From Macrotrachela quadricornifera (taxonomy: Eukaryota; Rotifera; Eurotatoria; Philodinida; Philodinidae): 64,000 nt of DNA. The position numbers and the translations under genes are program-made. The notes beneath the pieces are model-generated. The model was not told the origin of the DNA, did no database searches, and saw nothing but the letters and a program-made list of their open reading frames with translations. Shown piece after piece: positions 1 to 10,910 of this stretch. Every line of letters begins with the position of its first letter. Position 1 is the first letter of the stretch. The stretch is taken from the NCBI GenBank assembly GCA_022393335.1, contig JAJEKB010020163.1:1-64000 (forward strand), read 5' to 3'.

Positions 1-2254
1 TACTTTCAAAATTTCTTCTCTGTTCTTCAGTTGATTGAAAAACTTGTCTTTATCGAAAGATACTATCTGTAATTTTGCACAAAATAATATGCTTTGTTAA
101 AACAACGTAGCCTTCATTTTTTAGGTTAAAGATAAGCGTCTAATGGGATCAAGCACAGAAAGTAAGAATTTTTCTTCCATCTTTTTTGATAGAATTTTTC
201 AATTTGTGTATTAATGTTGCCTTTGTTATGATATGATTATGTCATGTAGTTTCTACTGATAGATCTTGAAATCAGATGAATTTGATGAGAAATGATTCAT
301 CGAAATAAATATAGGAAAATGGTCACGACAGCATTATTAATACTAATGATATCTATAAGATCTTGGGCTTGTGTTAGAACTCACTTTGTAAATGTAACTT
401 TCTTGTTGTTTGAAAGATATTTCCAAATTGGATTGCTGGCCTGGTAATATGAGAAACAGAAAAGATATTTATACAATATCTGTTGTGCATTCTTGCTTGG
501 ACACTGATTTGAGCAACTAATTTTGTTATTAGCATGCTTTTCTGCTAAACCTCCTGCTTTTTTTGACTTTTCTCTTAATTAAAATTTCTTCTGGGTACCA
601 GGAGCTGTTTTGTGAGATTTTGTCTTTAAGGTTCCCCCCACCCTAAAATGTCAATTTTCGTCGAATTTTTCGATCCTTTGATTTATAACGTATTAGATAG
701 AGCAAAGTCTCCGCTATCGAACGCATTATAGTTTATTGGGTTTACAATGAGCTTTCATGACGAAACATCGATTTTCGGGGACTCCCTATTCAGCGCCTCT
801 TTCCCAATCTAAAATGTATATATTTTTAAAAGATAAGAAAACGATGGTTATGATGCTTTAGGCACATTATTTACAAGCGTTTTCTCGTCTATAGACTATT
901 ATTCTGCTGTATGTTCTAGCCGTCTTAGTTCGATGAGAAAATCTTTTGATTCAAAGATAAAAACCAGGCGTAAGAAAAGAACAACAGCAACTGCTGCCAC
1001 TAGTAATCCTTCCAGTGAAAGCGACAATAAAATGTTATTCATTCCTGATGATAGAGATTCTCGTGATATTACTCAAGATTTAATAGAATTGGAACTGACA
1101 GATGATGATACAAATGCTGACTAGGAACCTGGAGGAGGTGATTAACTTTCAATAACATGTTAGTTTTTGTCTAAGATTTTGTATAAACTAGTGAGTAAGG
1201 TTTTCCAGAATATTTTCATATGTGAGGGAAATTCAACATGTTTTCATGTATTTCAAATAATTTGAAAATACTATTAAGGCCCTCCCTACCCTAATTTCTA
1301 TTTTACCCTCTGATCGTCAAATCTTGCTGAAATTTTCAGAGGAGTTGTATCTCATGCTAGATATCTCACCGTAAAAATTTCAGCTCAAAATATTGAGTCT
1401 ACCAAGTTTTACTTAAAGATTACGGATCAAAATAGAGGGGTCCGTTAGAAAGCTCGGACTCGTTTTAAAATTTACCAGAGACCTAGCACTACAGTTGCAC
1501 GGAGCCGGAGTTTTAATTTTCGTTTTTAATATTTTTTTGTTGAAGTTCATCTCATAGTGTACGGTAATGGTAAGATATTCAATATGATACATTTTAATGT
1601 TATGAGAGACTAAACCTGAAATCTGACATTTTGGCTCTGTAAAGTTGTAGAGCTAATCAATTCCTTCACTTTGAAACCAACCTGAGCTCTGCAACGTTTA
1701 AAATGGCGAAAGCGTTTGAAAAAATACGAAAGTGTTAAAGCACAAAACCGCGTTTTGAGAAAAACATGAAGGAAGTTTGAGAAGTGAAATTGAAGACTTT
1801 TTCTATGGTAACATGAGATGAAATACATGTTTTAGTGATTTCTCATAGATCATTGGTTAGAACAAACTCAGCAGACACATGCAGGGTTTTACGGGAAAAG
1901 TTTTATTTGTTCTATTTGATCATGTTGTGTACATAGTCGAATCAGTAAAAATTGCTTAGTATGATATGGAACAGATTATCTGAGTTTACATCGATAATTT
2001 TATCTCATGTATTAAGGTCCACCCCCGCTCCACCCAAAAAAGATCGATTTTCGTCAAAATTTTCGATTTTTTGTATGATAGAGCATCCCTTGCGCTATTG
2101 ACTGCACTATAATTTATTCTGTTTACGATAGATTTTAATAATTTTACAGAGATTTTGCTGAAAACCTCTATTCGAGAAAAACGACATCTTTCCAAGAATT
2201 CAATTTTTTACTTATTTCAATTTGTAACGATAAAACATATTTCTTCCTATTGTA
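1..2254. other. Gene-poor left edge
   Basis: No gene is supported here. Two short stretches (about 31-75 and 129-168) sit after acceptor-like pyrimidine-AG sequences and could be exons of a gene whose body lies to the left, but they match nothing I recognise. A 63-codon Lys/Ser/Asp-rich open frame at 933-1124 lacks any family signature. The rest is the diverged repeat described separately and AT-rich sequence. Confidence 0.4.
626..2200 (+). repeat. Diverged direct repeats starting TTAAGG...CCC
   Basis: Two stretches, about 626-800 and 2012-2200, align along most of their length. They share a C-rich start after TTAAGG, then an ATTTTCGTC..AATTTTTCGAT block, then a GATAGAGCA..GCTAT..GCA.TATA.TTTATT block. 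A third start of the same kind lies at 1274-1330 (TTAAGG then C-rich) but diverges soon after. The TTAA-plus-C-run starts resemble piggyBac-type ends, but no matching inverted end was found, so the class is not assigned. Confidence 0.5.
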
Positions 2255-2339
2255 CAGGGTGTGTAAAAATGTTTTTCCAGGGGGATAACACTACAATTCC
2301 AAATAGCATACATAACTAATTTTTATTTTACGCACTCTG
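2255..2339. mobile_element. 85-bp Tc1/mariner-type MITE
   Basis: The ends are inverted repeats of each other: CAGGGTGTGTAAAAATG on the left and the complement of TTTATTTTACGCACTCTG on the right. TA dinucleotides flank both sides (2253-2254 and 2340-2341), as expected for TA target duplication by Tc1/mariner transposases. It has no coding capacity. Confidence 0.6.
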
Positions 2340-3447
2340 TATATATAGATACGTTAAACTAATCTAATTGAATTAAGAAAGTCTTAGTGGAATCATTTCT
2401 AATTATGAACAATTGTCATATAAGTTTTGACGATTTATTGTTTTTTGGATAGAAGTTCAATGTCTCAAGGAAAAGACAATCGTTCTTTCGATTGTGGCTA
2501 AAACCAATAAAGAAAATCACTTCGTTATTAGTCATTATTTCATAATTAGTTTTACTGTGAATTTAAAAAGAAAATATTCGAGATTAATATTTATACGTGA
2601 TACACAATATTTGATCTATAAAAATACGACAAGATGAATCTGTATTTGATTTCATTTAAAAACCAAACTGTATATTATTCCGAAAAAACTTTCATCTCAT
2701 TCGAAAAATTTAATCCAATATGACGTGGAGAATTTATTAGCCTTTTCGTACAGTTTTAACGCCTGTTAGCAGTATTATTATGTTTTATTCATACATGTAC
2801 ATCTTCCCATATATATGTATTTTGGAAACCTTTAGAAAGTGTCTGCTCATCCTTATAGAAACAAATTAAAGAGATGCTCTTATTAATTGGATGAGATCGC
2901 TAAGTGTATACAGCGAACATACTTATTTAGAAGAGAAAAAAAACAGATAAAACCATAATTTTTGATTACTATGCATATTTTGTGGCATAATCTTCAATCG
3001 AAAACATTAGAATTGGATAAAATGGTCATTATTAGACAGAAAATAAATTGTACAACTTTGAATTTAAGTAAAGTTTATTCTGACAAAGAACTATAATGAA
3101 CTTAAAAGTTATATTATGTATTTACAAGGAATATATGTGACGATATTTAACGCGATTATTTTTGTTATGTATATTTATAGGATTTAATCGAGTCAATTTT
3201 TTTTCTGAATAACCTTGAAATGTTTTTTATATTTCTTCCAATGTCAATTTCATTAAATAATTTCTTTGTTTCTCGTTTTTTATATCATATCTATAGATAT
3301 TAATTGATAATCCATTCATTTACTTTTATAGATATAAAAATGTTAGAAAATTATATATAGATGAAAGGAAAAAGAATTGAAAATGTTTCTTCTGAGTGTC
3401 ATGCTTTATTAAATAAAAAGAAAAATAAAACTTCTTTAGAAAAGGTT
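2340..3447. other. AT-rich intergenic sequence
   Basis: No open frame, repeat or RNA gene was recognised in this stretch, which lies 3' of the minus-strand BTB-like gene. Confidence 0.4.
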
Positions 3448-4659
3448 TTATCGATATTTTTGATTTTTTGATCCAAATCGATGTTTGAATTTATCAATTT
3501 TTGGTCGTTTAGGTAATGTATTAAAACATCCTGATCGAGCCAGTTTTGACTCTTCTTTCGTTTTATTCTTTGATAATAATACCGATTCTTCTTCGAAATT
3601 TGATGTTTCTTCTAATTGTAATGATGATTGATAATTTACATACGGATATTCATAGTCTCTTAAAAAATTAGAAGGTGGAAATATCCATGATCTTCTCATC
3701 AGTTCATGTTCCACCGTTGGATGTAAAACCCACGGAAAATCTCTTGTTGGATATTCGATCTTTGGACACATTATTCTTCGTTTTGGTATTCTCTGTTCTC
3801 TCTTTGACACTGATGTTTGAATAATCAGGGCTGTTCTGCTTCGTAAAATATCAGAATTTGTAGATAATTTAGTTGTACCATTTTCTTCTATTGGCATATA
3901 AATACCTTTCCAAGCGAATGCATTTTGAAAATTATCAGGAAGTGGTTTATCATCATTATACAGGTACATAAAAGAATCAATCTTACGATGTTGAGCGATT
4001 TGTTGAGCGGTAGGTAATAGATGTTGTTGCTTCTTAGAAAAGTATGAATAACAATATTCTTTCACTATTGTTAAAGTATGATGACGAAATGTTGAACTAA
4101 AGAGAGTTTCATTAAATAAAATGACTTTGATCAAATAGAAAATACGTTGTTTTGTATGAAAATCATTTAAATTATATTCGTTTTTTCCAAGAGTTATGAT
4201 GAATTGTGCAGCTGTTTGTCGTGCTTCGAAAATATTTGCTTGATGATATTTAACACGTTTTTTATTATCATCTGTTTTGATTGGATGTAATCGAACTAAA
4301 TCATCATTTTTTAGAAGTGGTGAAGAAAATGAATTAATACCAAGATAATCAAACAATTGAAGTGTATCCAGTATGTTATTATCTTCTGATAATTCATTAA
4401 ATAATGTATATGGTTGTTTGGAAGTAATTGAATGAAGAATAACAATAAACGAATCATATTCAATTGGATGACTCAATACAAATTCATCATTTTCATTTTG
4501 AATAGATAAAAAATCATCTTTATGTAATACAAGAGCCATTAAATAAGGAATACAATCAAGTTGTTGTTGATTGAGATGAACATATTTTTCCGATGTACCA
4601 AAACGGAATGTATATTTAAGTTGTTTATTTGAATCATTTAATTCTAATGCTTCACCCAT
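3448..4659 (-). CDS. BTB/POZ-like domain protein (bdelloid-type family)
   Basis: This is an uninterrupted 403-codon frame starting at an ATG at 4659. Residues ~15-115 (from TFRFGTSEKYVHLN, through CIPYLMALVLH, to the FDYLGI helix) have the length and hydrophobic pattern of a BTB/T1-type fold: a beta strand, then a leucine-rich helix after a CIPYL turn, then an 'F..IL.SI' helix. BTB domains usually mediate oligomerisation or recruit cullin-3; that role here is inferred from the fold only. Residues ~116-403 are basic and match no domain I recognise; the tail (SGCFNTLPKRPKIDKF) is Lys/Arg-rich. It has no signal peptide, membrane segment or intron. The same C-terminal tail recurs, altered, in a fragment 1.4 kb upstream of this gene (6095-6270). 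The gene looks intact; the family name is moderately sure. Confidence 0.6.
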   Translation of the reverse strand: MGEALELNDSNKQLKYTFRFGTSEKYVHLNQQQLDCIPYLMALVLHKDDFLSIQNENDEFVLSHPIEYDSFIVILHSITSKQPYTLFNELSEDNNILDTLQLFDYLGINSFSSPLLKNDDLVRLHPIKTDDNKKRVKYHQANIFEARQTAAQFIITLGKNEYNLNDFHTKQRIFYLIKVILFNETLFSSTFRHHTLTIVKEYCYSYFSKKQQHLLPTAQQIAQHRKIDSFMYLYNDDKPLPDNFQNAFAWKGIYMPIEENGTTKLSTNSDILRSRTALIIQTSVSKREQRIPKRRIMCPKIEYPTRDFPWVLHPTVEHELMRRSWIFPPSNFLRDYEYPYVNYQSSLQLEETSNFEEESVLLSKNKTKEESKLARSGCFNTLPKRPKIDKFKHRFGSKNQKYR

Positions 4660-4985
4660 TATTTGTAATGGCGATTTAACTTAATGATTATACAAAGTAA
4701 AACTATAAGAATCTCAGACTATATATAGGATAATAAATCATACGTCTTTAGGAAATATCCATTAAATGATCGAGGTATTATTACATTATAATATATATGA
4801 AAATATAAGATAGAGAAAGAAAGAAACATATATAATGGATAAATCCAAGTTTATATGGCATATGTAAGAAGAAAAGAAAAAATAATAACGAAAGGAAAAT
4901 AACAAGAATATATGCAGTGTGTTATAAATTTTGATTCACAATAAAATTCATTTATATAGATGCATAAAACAATATCTGATTATTA

Positions 4986-5181
4986 TATTTCTATATCATC
5001 TTCGAGTATTATTTGTAATGCCCTTTCAAATAATATATCATTGAATAACATCTTCTATTATAATAATAAAAATTCTAACATGATAATGTGTGATGTATCT
5101 TTATTATTATAGTAGAAGATGTGATTGAATACTATATGATTTGAAAGAGTGTTACAAATACTCGAAAATAATATAGAAATA
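4986..5181. repeat. Foldback hairpin with ~82-bp arms
   Basis: The left arm 4986-5069 and right arm 5101-5181 are imperfect reverse complements, separated by a 31-base loop. Shared blocks include TATTTCTATAT, TTTCGAGTATT.., CTTTCAAAT and CATCTTCTA.TATAATAATAA. Transcribed, it would form a long hairpin. It could be a MITE or a small-RNA precursor; no target duplication was identified. Confidence 0.65.
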
Positions 5182-6094
5182 CAATGGTGAGATATTATTT
5201 TGTATTTCCATATAAACCAATTTAAATGTGTATTAAAAACTTATGAAACATTCTACATATAGAAGAAAACAAAATGAATAGAAATATGTAAAGTATCATC
5301 TAATAGGTATTTTAATGTGAAAATACTTTCTTATGCAGTTGAAAAAGATAAAAATAACTATTTTGTTTTTCCTTATCAAAATATTTAGTTATATTCATGT
5401 TGGTTTTTTCCACATATCGTTATTCATGGAGACTTATTGCTCATATAAATGGAAAATATTTTTAAAAACATAATTAAAATCTTAGTATGTATATCATAAA
5501 AATAAATTATTTTTCTCAAAGATTTTTATCATTTAGACATATCGATGTAACTATTCATTTTTTTGATGAAAAGATATAAATATTTCATTAGTTTTTATAA
5601 TCAGACAGTATCTTTTCTTTATGAAAAAGTAAGATATTGAAAATTTTTCTTTTTTTATTTTCGATTAAGTTATATTAAGCGAGAAAATCGATAAAAGGAA
5701 ATGTATAAATCATTCATTAACTATACAAAATCAATATTCTCCTAATACTCATAACATTTATTGATGAAATTTTGAATGAATAATATCTCTGATTGTAACA
5801 CAGATTTTACCATGTGATTAAATATCCTTTTTTTATTAACAAAACTTTTAAAGTTCCTCAAAATGAATTAATGTGACACATTCGAATTGAAGAATATTTT
5901 TGTATCGAAAAATTAAACGAGACGATCTATATATAATCGATAAATGTCTTTTAGCACATACAATATAATCTTTCAAACTTATAGAAATTTTATTTATCAA
6001 AATAAATTTTATTCTGAAAAAAGTAAACACAAATATGAATGTTGAATATCATGTTCATATAATATCGATTAAATAACATACTTCGACAGAATTT
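5182..6094. other. AT-rich intergenic sequence
   Basis: No coding, RNA or repeat signal was recognised between the foldback and the BTB-family gene fragment. The 60-codon open frame at 5848-6030 is low-complexity and matches nothing. Confidence 0.35.
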
Positions 6095-6270
6095 TTATCG
6101 ATGTTTTTGAACTCTTAGACCAGATCTATTTTTAAATTTATCGATAATCGGACGTATAGGCAAAGCATTAAATCGTCCTGATAGAGCTGATTTTGCTTCA
6201 ATCATGTATAGTTCTACATTATGATTGTTATCACTAATTGATGATATTAAGGGATACACAGAGGTACAGA
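6095..6270 (-). pseudogene. 3' fragment of a BTB-like gene paralogue
   Basis: Read on the minus strand to the stop at 6095-6097, the last ~34 codons align with the C-terminus of the 3448-4659 protein. They share the pattern SG.FN.LP.RP.IDKFK.R and end in K-H/Y-R-stop. Upstream, a YP.. stretch and an acidic/Asn run can be aligned loosely, and similarity is lost near 6270. No upstream body (BTB domain) is present before the Tc1 remnant at 6.8 kb. It is best read as a truncated duplicate; the open frame with mostly conservative changes means it decayed slowly or was once expressed. Being a terminal exon of an unseen gene is less likely. Confidence 0.6.
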
Positions 6271-6820
6271 ATCTATCGCTAAAATAAAACTTTCCCCGAA
6301 CGAAAACTTTTCCTTACTATAAAAATCAATTAAATAAAATCTATGATCTGTCTCACTTAAAAATGAATTTTAGGAAAAATAACATGCTTTTCTTTAACGA
6401 ACAGCGGGAATCCGACAAAAACCAGATCGGATCCAATCGGTTTTTTCATAGAGAATGTCGGATTCCGATGAAATTCGACGCAGGATCCGACCGAAAACAA
6501 TCGAATGTACAGGTCGGATTGAATGTCCTGGGTAGGAGCTGTGTCACTGTAAATTTTTTATAATGTTATCACTCTCCAATGATACATGTGTGTTTGCAGC
6601 AAAGCTTTAGGATGAAAGAGAACGATAATAAATCACAGGAATCATTTCTTATGTTGCGTCTGCTGCAACTAGGAAGTGTTTGTGATGGAGGTATCTGCGA
6701 TAGGAACTTGTCTGTAAGCAGGGATGTATGTAAGAGGAAGCCCGAAAAAACTTCGACTTAAAACTTACATTTATATTTTATATATGAGTTCTATGAGATT
6801 CATTCAAATACCGAGGTGAA
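6271..6820. other. Intergenic, short CGGATTCCG-rich patch
   Basis: Around 6405-6535, short words related to TCGGATCC and TCGGATTCCGA occur at least five times in both orientations, raising GC locally. No gene is supported; the two short open frames here are low-information. Confidence 0.3.
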
Positions 6821-6829
6821 AATATTCGA

Positions 6830-7250
6830 CCACGTGTCCTTTGTAGTATAAAAAGAAAAGGCCTATTGGTTAATACATTCGATGTAATAATCCTTCACGA
6901 AATAAAAGAAAGTTTATTCAGAACTCACCACAAAATAGTATCTATGTCAACAATAATCACTTTTCTTGAAATTGACATTTACAACACGACAATGATCCCA
7001 ATCACACAAATTATATTACTAAACAATTTATCAACAATAATGTATCACATTAATTGAAGTGACATCTTATAAAGAATATCTAGTCGACCATAAAACGTAA
7101 AGTTGGAAAAAGAAAACCAAAAAGTATTGATGAGCTTGAACTCTCTTCAGCTGAACAATTCGAAAATACTCACATTAATATTGTAAAACATTTTGTGATG
7201 TGCATAGAGAAAAAGATGTTTGTCTCTTATTTCTCCTGAAGATAAACGGA
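6830..7250 (+). pseudogene. Degenerate Tc1-like transposase
   Basis: At 6982 the frame reads QHDNDPNHT, the block around the second catalytic Asp of Tc1 transposases. Thirty-seven codons on, in the same frame (7093), it reads KRKVGKRKPKSIDEL, the conserved region after the catalytic Glu. At least three in-frame stops and loss of the WPSQSPDLNPIEN block lie between them (the normal spacing is about 44 codons), so the catalytic Glu is gone. The flanks carry weaker matches. No terminal inverted repeats were identified. It cannot encode an active enzyme. Confidence 0.8.
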
Positions 7251-7706
7251 TGAAATATTGAAACATGCTATTCGATAGTGCTTGTCGTGCGCTATCAACT
7301 AGTATACGAATCTATTTGAGAGTGACATTTCTATATAAGGATATATTTGCATAACAAGATGTGCCAGGTTTTTTGGCGACAGCTGTATGTGAAAGCCAAG
7401 AGTTGTGGTAAATAACCACATAGTCTTTCAAGATAATGAACAGTTACCTGAACTTTTCTACATCAGTTTGATCCAGCCAAGCCTTGATCAAATCATCTTT
7501 TGTATAATCTTATCGAAGTTTATTATTAAAAATCATTGTCTTAGAAAAAAGCGTACATATAAAAGCAATAGAAGCATTAAGCAATTTCTTGCTTATCGAA
7601 AAAGTACTTATAGTAAACAGGACATTATTAAAGTAAAATAGCCATTTTTTTTCTTTGCTGTAATGCTAGATAATCGTTCTGGAATATTTTTCGTATAAAA
7701 TTTGTC
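7251..7706. other. Intergenic between Tc1 remnant and VWD gene
   Basis: The 78-codon open frame at 7405-7641 has no recognisable domain and may be transposon-derived filler. Nothing else is supported. Confidence 0.3.
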
Positions 7707-10700
7707 TTATGAGCAAAATAGAAGAAACATTCCAAGAATTGAAACAATGAAATTAGCTTCATTGAACTGACTGTAACCACCATTATTAGGTTTGTGAGTT
7801 GCATTTACATTATTAGGTGTGTCAGTTGCATTTACCTTAAAACTGATCTCATGTCTTGATTTTAAATTATATATTATATCATGAGCGACAATACTCAGAT
7901 GATGTTCACCTTTATTAGCTGTCCATTTAAAGATACCTGTGCTACGATTAAATGTAGAATCTTTAGGTCGATGTAAGTCAAACAATTGGACAGCATGTGA
8001 TAAGTATTCACTTGATGCAGATATATTTAATTGTATTTTATTACCACTTACCAGATTCATACTAAGAGGAAGTGATGGACTAAATGAAGGTGGATTTCTT
8101 TGATTCTCTCGAATTGATAAAAGTTCATTACTAGCATTGAATGATGATTGAGCAAAATCTTTATCATTAGTGACAAAAAGATCATAGTAACATGTTCGTT
8201 GAGCCATATTCCATGATGAAGGTAAAGATGTTGCATCTATCTTACAAAATATACGAATTGAAGCATTATTTGTTGTTGAATTTGTCAAATCAATAAACGA
8301 TGGAACAAAATGACGATTTTTCTCATAAAAGAATTGAGATGATTCACCAGATTCATAATGAAACAATGTTTTAGATGGATTAATAGCCCAAGTCATACCA
8401 AAGTTTGCATGAATTTCTTTACTTGAAACAGTATTGCTTATGATGCTTCCATTTTTATTTCTTAGATCATTAATTGCATTTCCGTCATAAGTACCTAATA
8501 ATCCATATGTTCTTCCACGAAATATTCCAGATACAGAAGCTCCTATATTAAGTATTAATTGGTCTGATGATAATGATGATGATTTTAATTTGATAACGTT
8601 TATTTCAATAGTTACACCAATATTCCATGAAAGAGAAAAATGACTATTCGTATTACCATCATGTCGAGTAATGGTTACTTCAGGAAAGAAAAGTGTATTA
8701 ATATTATCTTCGAATTCAAGAAGTTCATTTTCACGTCGTAAAATAAGTTGTTCACGATGAGAAATAATTAAACTCATTGATTTAGCTTGAGCATCATTAG
8801 AACGAGCAGCAAAGCCTTTTGTGACAGTTACATTATTAGTCGATAATGGAATTGTGCGAATTTGCGACATAAAAATATAAGATTGATTAATATCATCAAA
8901 TGCAACTGGTGCCGCAGGATTATTACTAATGGCTAAATAAGTATATTCTCCATAACCATTAAAAGTATATGACATTCCATCAAGTGTCCCAAAATGAGGA
9001 TCACCCCACATTCTACCATTTTCACCCATTGTATTACTACCTCTTCGTGGTGGTCGATAGTGCATATATTTCTCACATGCTTGATTATTTGTACTTATTA
9101 TACAACATTGTAAATAAGGTAAGGTATCATGAAAAAAATGTTGAATTGGTGATGTTACTGATTTATATCTATCATCAGTTCCTGCACCTGTACCACGAGT
9201 AATTAACATTGTATCATTATCATAACAACATTCTGTTCCAGCACCATGACGATTCGAAGTTATTGAAAGATAACATTCAACAGCGGATGGTTCATCATGT
9301 TGAGAACGAGCTTGATGAAGCCAACAATTATTTGAATTAGGATTGTTTTTGTAACATTGTTGATCCCGTTCATAGCAACAACGACCAGCTGCTATAGCTT
9401 GGGAACGTGTCATTGGACATGGAAGGAAACCATCACTATTCCAGGTTGATGGTTCAGGTTGTTGTGAAGCCCAATTTTGACATAATTCAAGAGCTAATGA
9501 TGGATGACTTCTTACAATTAGTATGCCTGTATTTAATCCAGCATAAATCTGAGAATTAAAGTGTGCTATCACTTGAATAAAACATGTGGAAATAGATGAA
9601 ATATTTGAGGGTAGTTGAAAACGAACCGAATCAGTAAGAGGCAAATTTTGTAAAAGTATGACAGATGTATTATCCTTTATTAATTGTTGATTTTGATTGA
9701 GACTTAGTTTCCATAGTTTAATATCAATTTTTGTACCATTAGGGAATGTATTTTTAATGATTTCAGAAAAATGCCAAGTTAATTTAATGTATTGTCCAAC
9801 ATGAAGTAAAGGGTTACGATCTTCCATTTCAATAGTTACTTCGTCAGAACCAATTTGTAGCGGGACATAAGTAAAAGTACCAGCCGAAATGAATGTTTGT
9901 CCATTATTAATAGATATACTGACTGGTATTGATCCATGCATAGATGCAAATGGTGTGAGACATATTGCTCGGAATTCATCAATAACGAGACCATTGACAG
10001 TTTCCGATGATGAATTGAATCGACATTTAACTTTTGTTTGATTTGTAAAACATGAACCATAAATAGTGAGAGGAGTTGAACCAAACTGTGGACTAATGCG
10101 AGGACGAAAAGAAACTATTGATCCATTTTCACTACAACCACCTGCATTGATCTTATTTGCATCAACACGAAAAGCAAATAATCCAGGAATATTAACATTA
10201 CTCTCATTGACTAATTTAACAATATTGTCTGTACCTGAATATGGAAGTGTTTCAGTTATATTTCTTTCACTATTGTAGAAACCTGCGTGTGACATAGAAT
10301 ACGAATTATTATAAGGATTAGCCCATTGAAGATCATGATAAAGAAAAAAGACAAAACTACGATCTTCATCTGTACATAAAACGACTTGAAAAGTATTATT
10401 CAATTGTTTAGTTGCACTAATCTCAATACCAATATAATACCAAGTGCCTGTGATAACCATTTTTGGTTTAAATGGACGTTGTTGTGGAAAGAAATTTCGT
10501 ACATAATCACTTGCTTTTGTAAACACTTTCATAGAAAAATTCGACGAAGATGTATTACTATGAATTTGATAATACACGTTAGATTTTGTATTGTTAAAAT
10601 TACTATAAATCATCTCATGCCAAAACCCGGCTATAACAGAAGCGTCATCCGACAATGGAAATGATTCGACCATATAATGATAATAATTTAGCGGAAGAAA

Positions 10701-10910
10701 AGATAATAAACCATTTGTAGTGATCCAAATTTTACGGTACATATTGTCGAAGTAAGGAAACGTATATGGTAGATGAAAAGGATCTTCATTTATATTAAAT
10801 GAATCTAAAGTTGAATCACCTACTTCGCGACCATATGGGAAAAAATCACTCAATGGTACAGTGCTAGATGAAGACACAAACAATAAGGTGCAGAATAGTA
10901 TCGGCCACAT
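7707..10910 (-). CDS. Secreted NIDO-IPT-AMOP-VWD protein (mesh/MUC4/SUSD2-like)
   Basis: A single 1,067-codon exon begins at an ATG at 10910. Residues 1-17 form a signal peptide (hydrophobic LFCTLLFVSS). A NIDO domain follows at ~87-252 (SVIAGFWHEM, then a GIEISATKQ..NTFQVVLCTD core). An IPT/TIG-like fold lies at ~268-348 (P.ISPQFGSTPLTIYGSCF). A cysteine-rich AMOP domain spans ~475-620 (LCQNWASQQPEPSTWN, AAGRCCYERDQQC, ECCYD). A von Willebrand type D domain starts at ~634 (WGDPHFGTLDGMSYTFNG). The C-terminal part has a cadherin/Ig-like region and ends in a hydrophobic tail that could be a GPI-attachment signal or a single membrane anchor. This domain order is that of animal mesh, mucin-4 and SUSD2-type surface proteins, which act in cell adhesion and epithelial junctions. 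N-glycosylation sequons are numerous. The lack of introns in a 3.2-kb animal gene is unusual. It appears intact. Confidence 0.85.
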   Translation of the reverse strand: MWPILFCTLLFVSSSSTVPLSDFFPYGREVGDSTLDSFNINEDPFHLPYTFPYFDNMYRKIWITTNGLLSFLPLNYYHYMVESFPLSDDASVIAGFWHEMIYSNFNNTKSNVYYQIHSNTSSSNFSMKVFTKASDYVRNFFPQQRPFKPKMVITGTWYYIGIEISATKQLNNTFQVVLCTDEDRSFVFFLYHDLQWANPYNNSYSMSHAGFYNSERNITETLPYSGTDNIVKLVNESNVNIPGLFAFRVDANKINAGGCSENGSIVSFRPRISPQFGSTPLTIYGSCFTNQTKVKCRFNSSSETVNGLVIDEFRAICLTPFASMHGSIPVSISINNGQTFISAGTFTYVPLQIGSDEVTIEMEDRNPLLHVGQYIKLTWHFSEIIKNTFPNGTKIDIKLWKLSLNQNQQLIKDNTSVILLQNLPLTDSVRFQLPSNISSISTCFIQVIAHFNSQIYAGLNTGILIVRSHPSLALELCQNWASQQPEPSTWNSDGFLPCPMTRSQAIAAGRCCYERDQQCYKNNPNSNNCWLHQARSQHDEPSAVECYLSITSNRHGAGTECCYDNDTMLITRGTGAGTDDRYKSVTSPIQHFFHDTLPYLQCCIISTNNQACEKYMHYRPPRRGSNTMGENGRMWGDPHFGTLDGMSYTFNGYGEYTYLAISNNPAAPVAFDDINQSYIFMSQIRTIPLSTNNVTVTKGFAARSNDAQAKSMSLIISHREQLILRRENELLEFEDNINTLFFPEVTITRHDGNTNSHFSLSWNIGVTIEINVIKLKSSSLSSDQLILNIGASVSGIFRGRTYGLLGTYDGNAINDLRNKNGSIISNTVSSKEIHANFGMTWAINPSKTLFHYESGESSQFFYEKNRHFVPSFIDLTNSTTNNASIRIFCKIDATSLPSSWNMAQRTCYYDLFVTNDKDFAQSSFNASNELLSIRENQRNPPSFSPSLPLSMNLVSGNKIQLNISASSEYLSHAVQLFDLHRPKDSTFNRSTGIFKWTANKGEHHLSIVAHDIIYNLKSRHEISFKVNATDTPNNVNATHKPNNGGYSQFNEANFIVSILGMFLLFCS

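Noticed and set aside
933..1124. 63-codon Lys/Ser/Asp-rich open frame
   Set aside because: Short, low-complexity, between repeats, no family resemblance or splice context.
9836..10664. Open frames on both strands overlapping the VWD gene
   Set aside because: They are out-of-frame shadows of a well-supported coding sequence.
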